Assembly (NCBI GenBank): GCA_963556195.1
Contig: OY744520.1
Span: 1,375,001 to 1,439,000 of the forward strand
Origin: Sepiola atlantica
Lineage: Eukaryota > Mollusca > Cephalopoda > Sepiida > Sepiolidae
Length of the DNA stretch: 64,000 nucleotides
Direction of reading: 5' to 3'
In this document: positions 54,726 through 64,000 of the stretch, piece after piece
How the letters are laid out: each line of letters starts with the position of its first letter
How positions within the stretch are numbered: the stretch's first letter is position 1
Program-made: the position numbers and the translations under genes
Notes under the pieces: generated by a model
What the model was told of the DNA's origin: nothing
Databases searched by the model: none
Seen by the model: only the letters and a program-made list of their open reading frames with translations

Positions 54726-57450
54726 ACACACCGAGTTATTTCTGATGAGTATTGTGTATCTGCATTAAATCAACAGAAACAAAAGGCCGATGATGACAGG
54801 ATGAAGTTATTGTATCGAAAAAAATCTTTGTTCGTTCAATTACGTCTTATTTTATTTATCTTTGCATCCAGTTGGTTGAGTCTTGTTGATTCATGTACAA
54901 ATGTTGCAACCTTTCTTCTTCTTCTCTTTTAAGAACTGCTTACGTGTAGCTGTGAAGAAGTATTTGTTTTGTAACTAGAGTCAGAGCATTTTTGTAGCCC
55001 GCCAGAAACTATTTTCTCTTCTCCTCCTCTCCTCCCCCCTCATTCTAGGAGGATTCTGACTATTAATAGCCCTTACACCAGAATGTGCGTGTGTTGACAT
55101 AATGAGAAGTGTTCTAATCTTCTAATCTGTTCCTCAAAACAAAGTGAAGAATTCTCTGTCCCGGGTTTTGTCTGAGAGAGGGGGGGGGAGATGAGAGAGG
55201 ATCCTGAAATAAGGTATGCCAACAGAACTTTGAAGCTCAACAGCTCCACCCAGATTTTAGATATTAACTGCCTCCTTCCCGGGTCAGTGTCTTTGGGGTT
55301 GGGGTTCGGAGCAAGCTTACCGACCGATGATGTCTTATAAAGCAAATGCACATATTTCTTAAGATAAGAAGCAAAAATAGATTTTGTGCCAATCTATAAG
55401 ACAAACTTTAAATCTAGATTAATTTTAGGAGCACACACACACACACACACTGGAATCTGTTGCATGCTCTTCTATACTAGAATCCTACTCAGATTATTAA
55501 GGATCTAAAAATATAAATTCAGTGATATTAACTTTACATAACAATCTCAAAATATTTTTTCATTAATTGTAGTGTATATGCATTAAATTTATTACTAATC
55601 ATTTTAATGGTAAAATAATAATGTTTTTATCGTCAAAATACTTTTAAAAAAAGTATTTCGATTATTAAAAAGTCCAAATACAAAAAAGTATGGTCAAAAT
55701 ACTTTTTTAATGGCCAAAATGCTTTTTAAAATACCTTTAAGAAAAACGAACACAATTTACTCATAAACAAATAACATTTTTTATGAATTTGTTTTCATTT
55801 ATGACAATATCACGAGGAAAATATATTAAATGTATTTAACAAGTAATAGCATTTTAAAAATAAATCAATGAAAACTCTTTGAATGAAAAGTTTGATTAAA
55901 AAGTTCATTTTTTAATCAAACTTTAAAAATAGCTAAAGAATTAAAGTTAACTTTCTTTCAGGGGTTAGGATTACTTTGACTTCTGGTTGACCTTCTCGCA
56001 CACACATGGAACCTGTAGACCCGAATTCGTCCTTTTCATATTTGTTTATTTCTGGGGTGCCTGAAACCTTATTGGTCCGTGATAACTTCTATATCTGATT
56101 AGCCATACATACCCGACGTTACCCGGGAGTATTTACACTTTCCTTTTTTGTTATTTTAGGTTTTCACTATGCTTTTTTTTTGTTTGATCAAGTTATTTCT
56201 TAAGTCTATCTGCTACAGAAATAACTGTGGAGCCAGATAGAATGTGTAATCACTGAAATAGTATATAGATTCTCGAGTGGCTTTTAGCCTTCATTAGCGG
56301 TGACTCATTAGTAGACAAATAAGTGTCTTCTGAACTAAAATAATTTACATTCGTTCAATCTGTACATTTAGCAATGTGATTTCAAACCGACAAAGCCTCA
56401 CCTGGAGATGTCGGGTTGCACATAGTAAAAATAAAATTACTACTACACAAAAAAGCAAAAGTTCTTTCCTCGATTGGTTCCACTCTTACATTGCTCTTTG
56501 GTTTTTACTGTCTTGTAGTACCCACTTCAACTCATTTGTGTGCCTTTGGAAAAAAAAGTTGTATACTTTCTCTAAACTCTTTCTATGACCATAGACATTT
56601 CATCCTAGGAATGGTATATTACTTTACTATTATTTCTTATTACTTTCTGAGAATCATAATCTTGTATTCTTGCTAATCATTCCCTCTTCTGCTTCACTGT
56701 TCTTGCTGCCAACAAAATGGTTGGACCAAAAAGTGACCACACACATTCGGTTGCCATCTGTTTAATATTTTAGTGAAAGAAAATCATTTTGTTTTGTTTT
56801 TCTGTAAGACAGGTTCATGAGGATTAATGGTAGTCTGTTCACTTGCCAGGGTCAAAACAGTGCATATATGTAAAGTCATAAGGCAGCCGTGACCACCCTC
56901 CCTGGCCAGATAAAAACATTTCTTGTCTGTCAGACAAATTTCCTAACATAAATAAAAATCCCCCAAATCCACTCAACATTAACGTTTGATTGATAACCAA
57001 GAATATCGCCATCTTTGATTCTTTACTTTTTACTATCACCATTCTCTGATATTCATGGCTTTGTTTTAGAATGATTTTTGTGAGTGATAAACAAGCTTTT
57101 GTCGATTATAAGTCATCTCTCTAAAACGATTCGTTATCTCACTCAAATCATTTCTAGGTATTTTAACCAGAGTAGAGCTCTTCACTCATAAGAGGAAAGT
57201 ATGTGTGTGAATAATAGACAAGAGACAAAATGAACACCATACACGAGAACAATTGGTAGCAGATTGAGACCCAGTTGTGAGACATTTAATATTGTTTTCA
57301 CTTTATTGACATAATTCGAAAAACTTAATCACAAGAGTCAAATTATTTTTTTTTCTATTAACTCCACGAAAACTATCACTCACTTGTGTGGGTCTGATTT
57401 ATAAAATATACGATACAAAAGATTTTTAGGGACCCTGCATCAGCTTATAA
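54726..57450. other. unresolved sequence with a (CA)n and a short hairpin
   Basis: (CA)n at 55434-55450. AAGTTTGATTAAAAA and TTTTTAATCAAACTT at 55886-55926 form a hairpin. A degenerate Helitron-like end (minus strand CCCGGGTAACGTCGGGTATG then GGCTAAT) lies at about 56092-56128. Open frames at 54717-54932, 55073-55351 and 56376-56676 are unsupported. Confidence 0.4.
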
Positions 57451-57454
57451 CTAG

Positions 57455-57895
57455 ATGTGAGCATCTCTCTCATCTCTCCTATGGTCTGGGAGATCGTTGG
57501 GGCACCAAAGCTGACCTAGCAATCAGTTTTCCCCAGCACTCCCGATTTTCTGCTTCCCTGAACATGTTACTCCGTGCCATCGCTGTCCACTCTCAGATGT
57601 TGTCCTCCCAGCTTTTTGTCTGCCCCTCCTCCTTCCTCTCTGTACGGTTCCTTAACAGGATTCTCTTTTCAAGACCTGATGATCATGTGACATGGCCGTA
57701 CTACTTCATTTTCCTGTTCCTCTTCATATGGCCTGACTGTTTGTCAGCCTGTTCTTCATTTCCTCATTTGTAATGTGGTCTTTGTATAAGATGCTGAGAA
57801 TCTTTTGGAAGCATCTCATCTCTGATTGTATTCTTCTCTCACGGTATGCAGTTAGGGTCCATGACTTACCCACATGCAGAAATATGCAGATGACC
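57455..57895 (-). pseudogene. RTE-type LINE C-terminal fragment, minus strand
   Basis: On the minus strand it reads GKSWTLTAYRERRIQSEMRC, then FQKILSILYKDHITNEEMKN, and after frame changes RGRRRGRQK, WEDN and REAENRECWGKLIARSALVP-like residues. These match the 'C.SW.L….RRI.A.EMRC' to 'W.DNI..W' end of RTE LINEs. Several frameshifts. Confidence 0.75.
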
Positions 57896-59084
57896 AGAAA
57901 GCGCATCAATCTTGATTTTTGAGCTGAGTGTGATGTTTCTATCATTGCATATTGACTTTAGTTTGGTCAGTGATGCTGTTGTCTGTACAATTCATGCAAG
58001 GACATGTTTGCGCGATGCTGACCACCATGTGTCAAATAGGAACAGTTTTTGTAACTGAAAGCCAGAATACATTTCAAACAAGAGGTTGGCATAAATTAAA
58101 TTATAAATCTGGTCGGAAATATTCCAGTAGAACTTACGAATCCAGTATAGGTTCAAATCTTATGTTAAAAATGGGAAAATTATGAGATACAACTCGTGGA
58201 GAAAATACAAAAAACGTACAAGAGATTCACATAACCCTATTTAACACACGACTCCATGTTTCCAGTTTGGATAAGGAGTGTTTTGGAATGGACATATTAG
58301 ATGTGCATGGACGAAATCTGTCACCGGTAAAACATTGCTGGATGTTTTTATTGTTTTTACTGACACAAAATTTAAGTTTGACGATGTAGTGAAATTTCCA
58401 GCCAGCAGTTATTGGCAGACAAAAGCTTATGAATGTCTTGTATAGTAAATGAAATTCCATTGCTGTTTAGTAAAACTGTGACAATAAAGAGGAACACTCA
58501 CCGTCAGGAAAAAGAATGAGGTGCTTCGTATGTCATGTCTGCAGATTAAAATAGGGCTTGTCTTCATAGGTGCAGGTGTTTATGGTGGTCTCTGATTTAC
58601 ATATGTGGATATCAGCTTATATAAATGAAGAGGACAGCTGGGAAGGAAGGGGAAGCGATTTGGATTGGAGAGCGAAATTCGGTTGGAAATTGAATTACAG
58701 TCAAAACTTTTTTATTCTTTTATTTTTCTGGCACAATTAACAAAAACTGTATAAATAAAGCTGGAACAATTTTCTAATTTTGTGAATGATACAGCAAGAA
58801 TTCTTGGTGAGGTGATAGATTTGATTTGCATCTTATTAGGCCACTACTGTATTCCACTTACAAATTTATTTAGTGAATTGTGAGTATCTGGTGTTACACA
58901 TTATTTCATTATTTCTGTAAACACCGGAAGATAAAAGAAAGAAGGGCAATGAAGCTGTGCACTAAAACATTTCAAGTTCGCTCAAAAGAAAAGTTGTGTA
59001 AACTTGTGAGGGGGGAGAGGATTTTTGTGATGCTGACTTCCCTAAAATAATCTGCCAATGCATGTCCCATTATGTCAAGTGGTA
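57896..59084. other. unresolved sequence upstream of an integrase relic
   Basis: 58740-58870 is similar, inverted, to 60600-60695 (GTGAATGATACAGCAAGAAT against the inverse of ATTCTTGCTGTATCATTCAC-like sequence, and AGGCCACTACTGT). It may be part of the same retroelement as the relic that follows, but no domain is readable. Confidence 0.4.
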
Positions 59085-59690
59085 GATAAACTCATGGCCG
59101 ATAAGTTTAATGAAGTTGTGTGTATGGACTTACAAAAATATGTTCGCAATAAAATTGAATTTTGAATAGAGATGAATGAAAAACTAAATATAGAAGCTGC
59201 TGCAGAAACGTGTGAATCTCCAATTAGCAACTGGATTGTGGAACGGCATGATCAGATATTGGCAGAGGCATTTTACAAAACTATTGCAGATGTAAAATGT
59301 GAATCAACAATTGCACTTGGCACTTACTGCATGAGCTGTATGTGCCAAGAACACTTTACAAAATAATGGTGGTTTTAGTTCAAACCAATTAGCATTTGGA
59401 GTTAACCCCAACCTTCCGTGAATCTTAGAGGATGGACTTCCAGCAATGGAGAGTTCATCCGGTGATGTGATACGTCAGAACATAGAAGCTTTATACAGTG
59501 CCAAACAAAACTATATTGCAGCTGAGTCAGTGAAAGGTCAGGAGTCTGCTCGGACATAAGGTGCACACGTATTCAGATGGGGTTTATTGTAATGATGATA
59601 GTATATTATTACAGCAAAAAATTTAAAATCGGGAAGGTCCTGTAGCGGTGTTTTGGAAAGGACAGACAGACTGCATTGGTACTCTATGTA
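59085..59690 (+). pseudogene. LTR-retrotransposon integrase relic
   Basis: Readable pieces in order: ADKFNEVVCMDLQKYVRNKI (start of the integrase core, with the first catalytic Asp plausibly the D of MDL), IVERHDQILAEAFYKTIADV (region of the catalytic Glu), then QLAFGVNPNLP and NIEALYSAKQNYIAAES in the C-terminal part. The middle of the catalytic core is missing and stops interrupt it, so it is dead. The family (Ty3/Gypsy or another LTR group) is not settled. No LTRs were found. Confidence 0.65.
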
Positions 59691-59699
59691 ATAGAGAGG

Positions 59700-60420
59700 A
59701 AACCTGAATCTTTGTCTGCAATGTGTTGATCTCTTTGGCGGACTGGAGACTGCTGTCTCTGAATGACACTATTTTGGTGGATGTGGAGTCATTCATGAAC
59801 CTTGGATCCACCTTGTTCTGTCTGGGCAAAGTGCGGCAGAGGTCGATTGTAAAGTTGGATCTCCTAATTCGGCTTTTGTATGCCTCCAGCAGTCCTTATG
59901 GAGGCGTAAGAAGATTTTAAAAACAAAGAGGCCTGTTTACTAATCGGTCGTTTTGTCGACCCTATTCTATGGCTGCGAGACATGTCCAATGAGGGTGGGT
60001 GATCAGCGGAAGCTGGAAGTTTTTGACAATGACTGCCTCTGCCTCTGCCTTATCTCGCATTACCACTGTGTCCCAACTGCTGTTCTATGCCAACACCCCA
60101 ATCTAAAGTCTCAACCATCTGTCCTGTTGCAGCAATGTCTTCAATGGTTTGGGAATGCAGCTCATCATCTGGAAGAAGAGCTAATTCTCAATGTAATCCT
60201 CCCCACCCTTTTGTCTGCCCAGTGCAAACATATTTGGACGACTGAGGACCTGGACAACAACCATCAAGAATGGCTTAGCTGAGCTCTGAGCTCCACAGGT
60301 GGTTGGCCTTTGACAGTGGAATCACAATTGGTTAGCCATCTCATATGACCTTGCACAGGACCACCGTGCATGGGCGGCCATGATTTGTGATGTAGTGCAC
60401 GCAGTTAGAACAACATGTAT
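59700..60420 (+). pseudogene. RTE-type LINE C-terminal fragment
   Basis: In order: VESFMNLGSTLF (the 'F.YLGS' motif), then LFYGCETCPMRVGDQRKLEV, FDNDCLCLCL, VLLQQCLQWFGNAAHHLEEE, and in another frame WNHNWLAISYDLAQDHRAWA. These are the thumb and tail motifs of RTE-clade reverse transcriptases. The copy at 21885-22245 (minus) is the same family. Multiple frameshifts. Confidence 0.75.
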
Positions 60421-61490
60421 GAGCTTGTAATCATGTAATTAATGTAAGTAAAAATAATTGTAATATTAACCAGGCCAAAAGGAGGTCAGAATATAAAACT
60501 GAAAATAAAGAAACACTCTTGAATAATCAAGACTGAAAATAATCTTTATGTAGATGAGAGTAGGTGATAGCTATAAATATTCTTACATCGCATAAAATTG
60601 ATTCCAGACAGTAGTGGCCTGAGGAAGTGCAAACCAAACTATCACATCACCAACAATCCTTGCTGTATCATTCACGGAATTAAAAATGATCCCAGATTTC
60701 TTCAAAGACATTTTACTCAACATCAATGGAATTTCATGATTCTTTATACAGGATTTTATAACTTTTTTTTCTGCCAATAATTAATAGGTAACTACTTACA
60801 AGGCCAAAAGCTACTCATGAATAACGGTTATTTGCCTTAGACATGATATTTTTGCATTAGGTATGAACCTTTTGGGGGTTATTTAATGCTGAAATACAAA
60901 AGTATACAAGTTGTTACAAAGTATCCCCACAAATGCCATTAACTCAGGGAATCAGTAATAAAATAAACAATTACTTCTGCAATTCAACCATACTTAGCAC
61001 AATCTTCTGCCCATGACTGACTTGTCCACCTAGCTCCAGTCATGAATGTCCTTGTTTCATTGCTGTTTAGGTTTATAAAAATAGTATCTAAAGGGCATAC
61101 TATGACAGCACTTTAAAGATCATTGTTGATCAGTGTCTTGTTGATTCTCTCCCTTTCTGATCTGGAGCATGATGTGCAAATTCATCTCAGAATGTGAAAA
61201 TATATAACCAATAAAAAATTCTTTTTTTGAAGATGAGGGATAAAGAAGAGTGGGAGCAAAAGGCATGTGCGAAAATGAGCTTTTACGAGAAAGAAAGGGA
61301 TAGTGAAAAGGCAGAAAATAATTTTAATTAAAGAAATCTTTTTACTTACATTTTCTGATGCTCATATTGTCATATTCATAAATGTTTAGTTTTGGAATTA
61401 TTTTTGAAAGTTTTGAATCAAAAGGTTTTGATTGTAACCGGATGCTCATTTATTATAGTCTTGTATCAGGCTGACATAGGCTAAGTAAAT
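60421..61490. other. unresolved sequence with one inverted partner block
   Basis: 60600-60695 is the inverted partner of 58740-58870. The minus-strand frame 60583-60777 over it is unassigned. No other signal. Confidence 0.4.
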
Positions 61491-61494
61491 ATCT

Positions 61495-62080
61495 ATGATA
61501 TGTACTTACTAAATCAGCGTTCACCCGGGGTAGGTCGAGCTGGCTCCAGCCATCCTTACCACTGCATCTCTCACATAGGCCAACCAAGCCTGACCATTTG
61601 AAGTAAATGATTGGCTGATCTTTAGCCACTCTTTGTTCCAATGGTTAGCTCCAATAACAGATGAACTCTCCTGGTTAATGGTGAAAGGTATGACCCAGCC
61701 AGTGTAGACGTCTCGTGATGGTGACTTGTTTAAGGGAGAAACGTACTGATTTGTTTGAGACTAGGTGCTGCCATCGGACATGACGAATGAGATGCAAGCA
61801 GTGTGATCAAAAGTCTCCAGCTGCTAGTTGTCTTCCAATCTGATTGGTCAGGACTCGTTGCCATAAAGGATGATCGTTTGCACCAGTGCTTGGTAAATCC
61901 TTACTTTGGTAGCGCATTTTATCTAAGATCTTGACCAGAGCCAGATATTGAGTCGACAGAAGACATGATGTACAAGGTGAATTCGCACTTTGATGTCAAC
62001 TCCACCTTGAGCTGTGATGATGACGCCAAGATATTTGATACCGTCAATCTCTTCAAGAACATCTATAATATGTAGTCATG
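61495..62080 (-). pseudogene. RTE-type LINE C-terminal fragment, minus strand
   Basis: On the minus strand it reads IDVLEEIDGIKYLGVIITAQ, then CATKVRIYQALVQTIILYGN, IRLEDN, and near the end AWLAYVRDAVVRMAGASSTY. These correspond to the 'F.YLG..I', 'K…Y..L….LYG.E' and '..Y..ARD' motifs of RTE LINEs, in that order. Several stops and frame changes. Confidence 0.65.
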
Positions 62081-62554
62081 GTAAAAGTCCGTTAACTTCT
62101 CCCACCATTTGAGGAAATGAATTTACTAATTAAAATTGTCCAATTCTTCAATATCATTACACTGTTATTGGAACTGATAACCAAACCAAAAATCAATAAG
62201 TATACAATTTTTTTAAATTTAATAATTAATATCAAAATAAATAAGTTTGTAGAATAAAATTTCCAATTTTGGAAGAGTAAAAGTTTGTAAAATTGGGACA
62301 CCACTTTTCTACTCAACACTATTTCAAACAATTAAATTTTATCATTTTTGATAAAAAACGTTTAATAATAATAAAAAAAATGACCATGGCTGTTGCATTT
62401 CATAGCTGGAGACGATTCAACATGGTTGCATTTTGTAAAACGTTCTTACACTATTTTCCTAATATTTAAAAGATGGCTGTTCAACTCTGAATGATGCTTT
62501 ATGGTCATTTTGTAATACACAGACATGACAGAAGTAAATAGGCGCCTCCACGAA
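62081..62554. other. unresolved AT-rich sequence
   Basis: No gene or repeat structure recognised. Confidence 0.4.
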
Positions 62555-62815
62555 AATAATTTTTTTTCATGGAAGTCGCTCCAGACAAGGCATAAAGCCA
62601 CTTGATGTTAGGAGGTAAAAAAACCCTACTACTTTAAGTCAAAAACTAGCCAATGATAAGTGTTAGATGGATAGATTTCGACCCATAAAACAGCAATTCT
62701 TCCACCTTTGTCAGAAACATGGCTCATGGAATGTAATGCCAAAAGGACAAAATAAAGGGAGCGAGATTTATGAGGTTACAGGAAGTAAAGCCAAGGTTCA
62801 CTCTCTACTCTCCTA
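62555..62815 (+). repeat. R3 dispersed repeat, third copy
   Basis: GAAGTCGCTCCAGACAAGGC, ATAAAGCCACTTGATGTTAG, AAAAACTAGCCAATGATAAG and CTCATGGAATGTAATGCC align with the other two copies. No coding. Confidence 0.75.
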
Positions 62816-63034
62816 TAGCTATCATATATCACCATTAAAGTAGGGCATGAGCAAAAGAAGCATTAGAATTCTTAGTTTCAGAGGAGCCTCATTATAGGTT
62901 GATCTGAAGGTAAAATCAATCGCTGCAAACCTCGGGATTCCACTTTTCACTGTAAACCAGAGAGGAAAAATAATCAATATTATTTCGCCAAGGTCTATCA
63001 GGACACGCTGACAGCAGTTTTAATTATAAGAAGA
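62816..63034. other. unresolved sequence
   Basis: No signal recognised. Confidence 0.4.
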
Positions 63035-63198
63035 CTAGCAGGGTTACCTGGCGTTGCCCGGGGCAAAAGTGTAACATAGTTCTATTAAAACTTCTTTCTT
63101 TTCCCCTTCCCCCATTTTCTCCCTTCCTCTGCCCAGTTCATTCCTCTCTCTGAACATACACTCAGATATGCACACAGACAATTCTCCTTTTATATAGA
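63035..63198 (-). mobile_element. mini-Helitron, 164 bp, minus strand
   Basis: On the minus strand it starts A|TCTATATAAAAGGAG at 63198 and ends GCCCCGGGCAACGCCAGGTA then ACCCTGCTAG|T at 63035. It shows the 5' TC, GC-rich 3' hairpin, CTAG end and A/T insertion site, without target duplication. The 3' end closely resembles 39585-39615. Confidence 0.65.
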
Positions 63199-63414
63199 TT
63201 CCTCAAGGAATTAGTCGGCATAAGGGAAGTAAGTTAATTCGATATTTCCCGTTAGTTAGTACATGAAATGTTGTGACGTGTTCTGTGCCAGTTTAGAGTC
63301 AAAGAATGAATATTTTTTTTCTAAATTTTAGATATTATTCAACAGGGGCAAGGCCGATCAAGAATATACCAACTTTTTTGGTCTTTGTTTTGAAGTTTTG
63401 GACTTTTAGCTGGA

Positions 63415-63453
63415 CACACACACACACACACACGCCCACACCCCCCACACACA
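63415..63453. repeat. (CA)n microsatellite
   Basis: CA units with a GCCCACACCCCC interruption. Confidence 0.95.
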
Positions 63454-64000
63454 CTTCTTTAATGTCTATGTATATATATTTTTCTCCAAACAAATAAATT
63501 TGCAAAAAAATAATTTCGAAAGAGTAAGATGTTTTTAGAATGGAGACTTCCATTAATATTAACCGAATTTTAAAGCCAGAAATTACTTTTTATTCTGACA
63601 GTTTAAATGCTTCCGAATTCCTTTGAAATTTCGAAGTTACAAAGTAATAAATTAGTAAAGCTAACGATTTTACGTTTTTTGACAGCCACATGTTCAGGGA
63701 TATTTTCTCTAATTTTGGGTGTTATCGTGGATAACACATATGAGTGTTGGAGAAATGGATAACAACTATAGTGAAGAAACAATTGGACTTGCATGCATAC
63801 ACATTTATTTTCAGGTAAACAGTTTATCGAAGACAAACATAAAAAGGAGATACAAACATATGAGGTGTGATACAATATAATATGCAAGTGTAGAACAACA
63901 CATAAGCATTAAAGAAGGAATACATTACTGTCTCAATTGCAATGAGAACGACACCCGTTGTCGGTCATAGATGGAGAAATATATGTGAGCAATGTAAATG
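63454..64000. other. unresolved sequence to the window end
   Basis: No supported gene. The minus-strand frame 63603-63887 is unassigned. Confidence 0.35.

Noticed and set aside
54717..57042. Several 60-90 codon frames as exons
   Set aside because: No domain, no matching splice sites and no consistent composition.

Overview
This is an AT-rich, gene-poor stretch of an animal nuclear genome. A cephalopod, most likely an octopus, fits best. The reasons are the long TA and TTA microsatellites, many decayed RTE-type and CR1/jockey-type LINE 3' ends, and a SINE/LINE tail of the form 'gacgttaaaccgaat' plus (ATG)n, which I associate with cephalopod repeats from memory. No bacterial genes, operons, rRNA or CRISPR arrays are visible. 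The species call is an inference.

Gene content is confined to the first 1.5 kb. An open frame at 1062-1433 looks like a first coding exon: a Ser-rich N-terminus, a signal-peptide-like hydrophobic segment, two N-glycosylation sequons and a consensus splice donor (GTAAGT) at 1434. Its last residues (KYYRTLY) resemble the start of a semaphorin-2-type Sema domain; this is tentative. Just upstream, a 279-codon frame (220-1059) stops 2 nt before that ATG. I found no further convincing host exon, so the remaining 62 kb is probably intron or intergenic DNA.

Layout: 2.1-4.9 kb holds three large palindromic (foldback) elements. 5.6-10 kb holds LINE-A 3' ends, foldback arms, and palindromes sitting between TA arrays. 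10-13 kb is mostly unresolved, with an RTE LINE relic near 12 kb. 13-23 kb is AT-rich, with two copies of a 145-bp repeat, tRNA-derived SINEs, an RTE LINE relic and a palindrome flanked by TA arrays. 23-28 kb has Helitron-like ends and a decayed hAT transposase. 29-36 kb holds LINE-A relics (one interrupted by another repeat), a complete foldback copy and SINE pieces. 36-48 kb holds RTE, LINE-A and LINE-B relics, a complete small Helitron and nested repeats. 49.2-51.5 kb is a pyrimidine tract followed by about 70 copies of a 30-bp minisatellite. 52-55 kb holds composite palindromes. 57-62.1 kb is a graveyard of RTE LINE 3' ends around an LTR-retrotransposon integrase relic. 62.5-63.2 kb has one more dispersed repeat and a mini-Helitron.

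The most interesting items are a foldback family (here 'Fb1') whose long inverted arms enclose or contain a tRNA-Arg-like pol III core, the 30-bp minisatellite with long open frames on both strands, and the repeated placement of palindromes inside TA microsatellites. Family names such as Fb1, LINE-A, LINE-B, C, D, H and R3 are local labels used only in this annotation.
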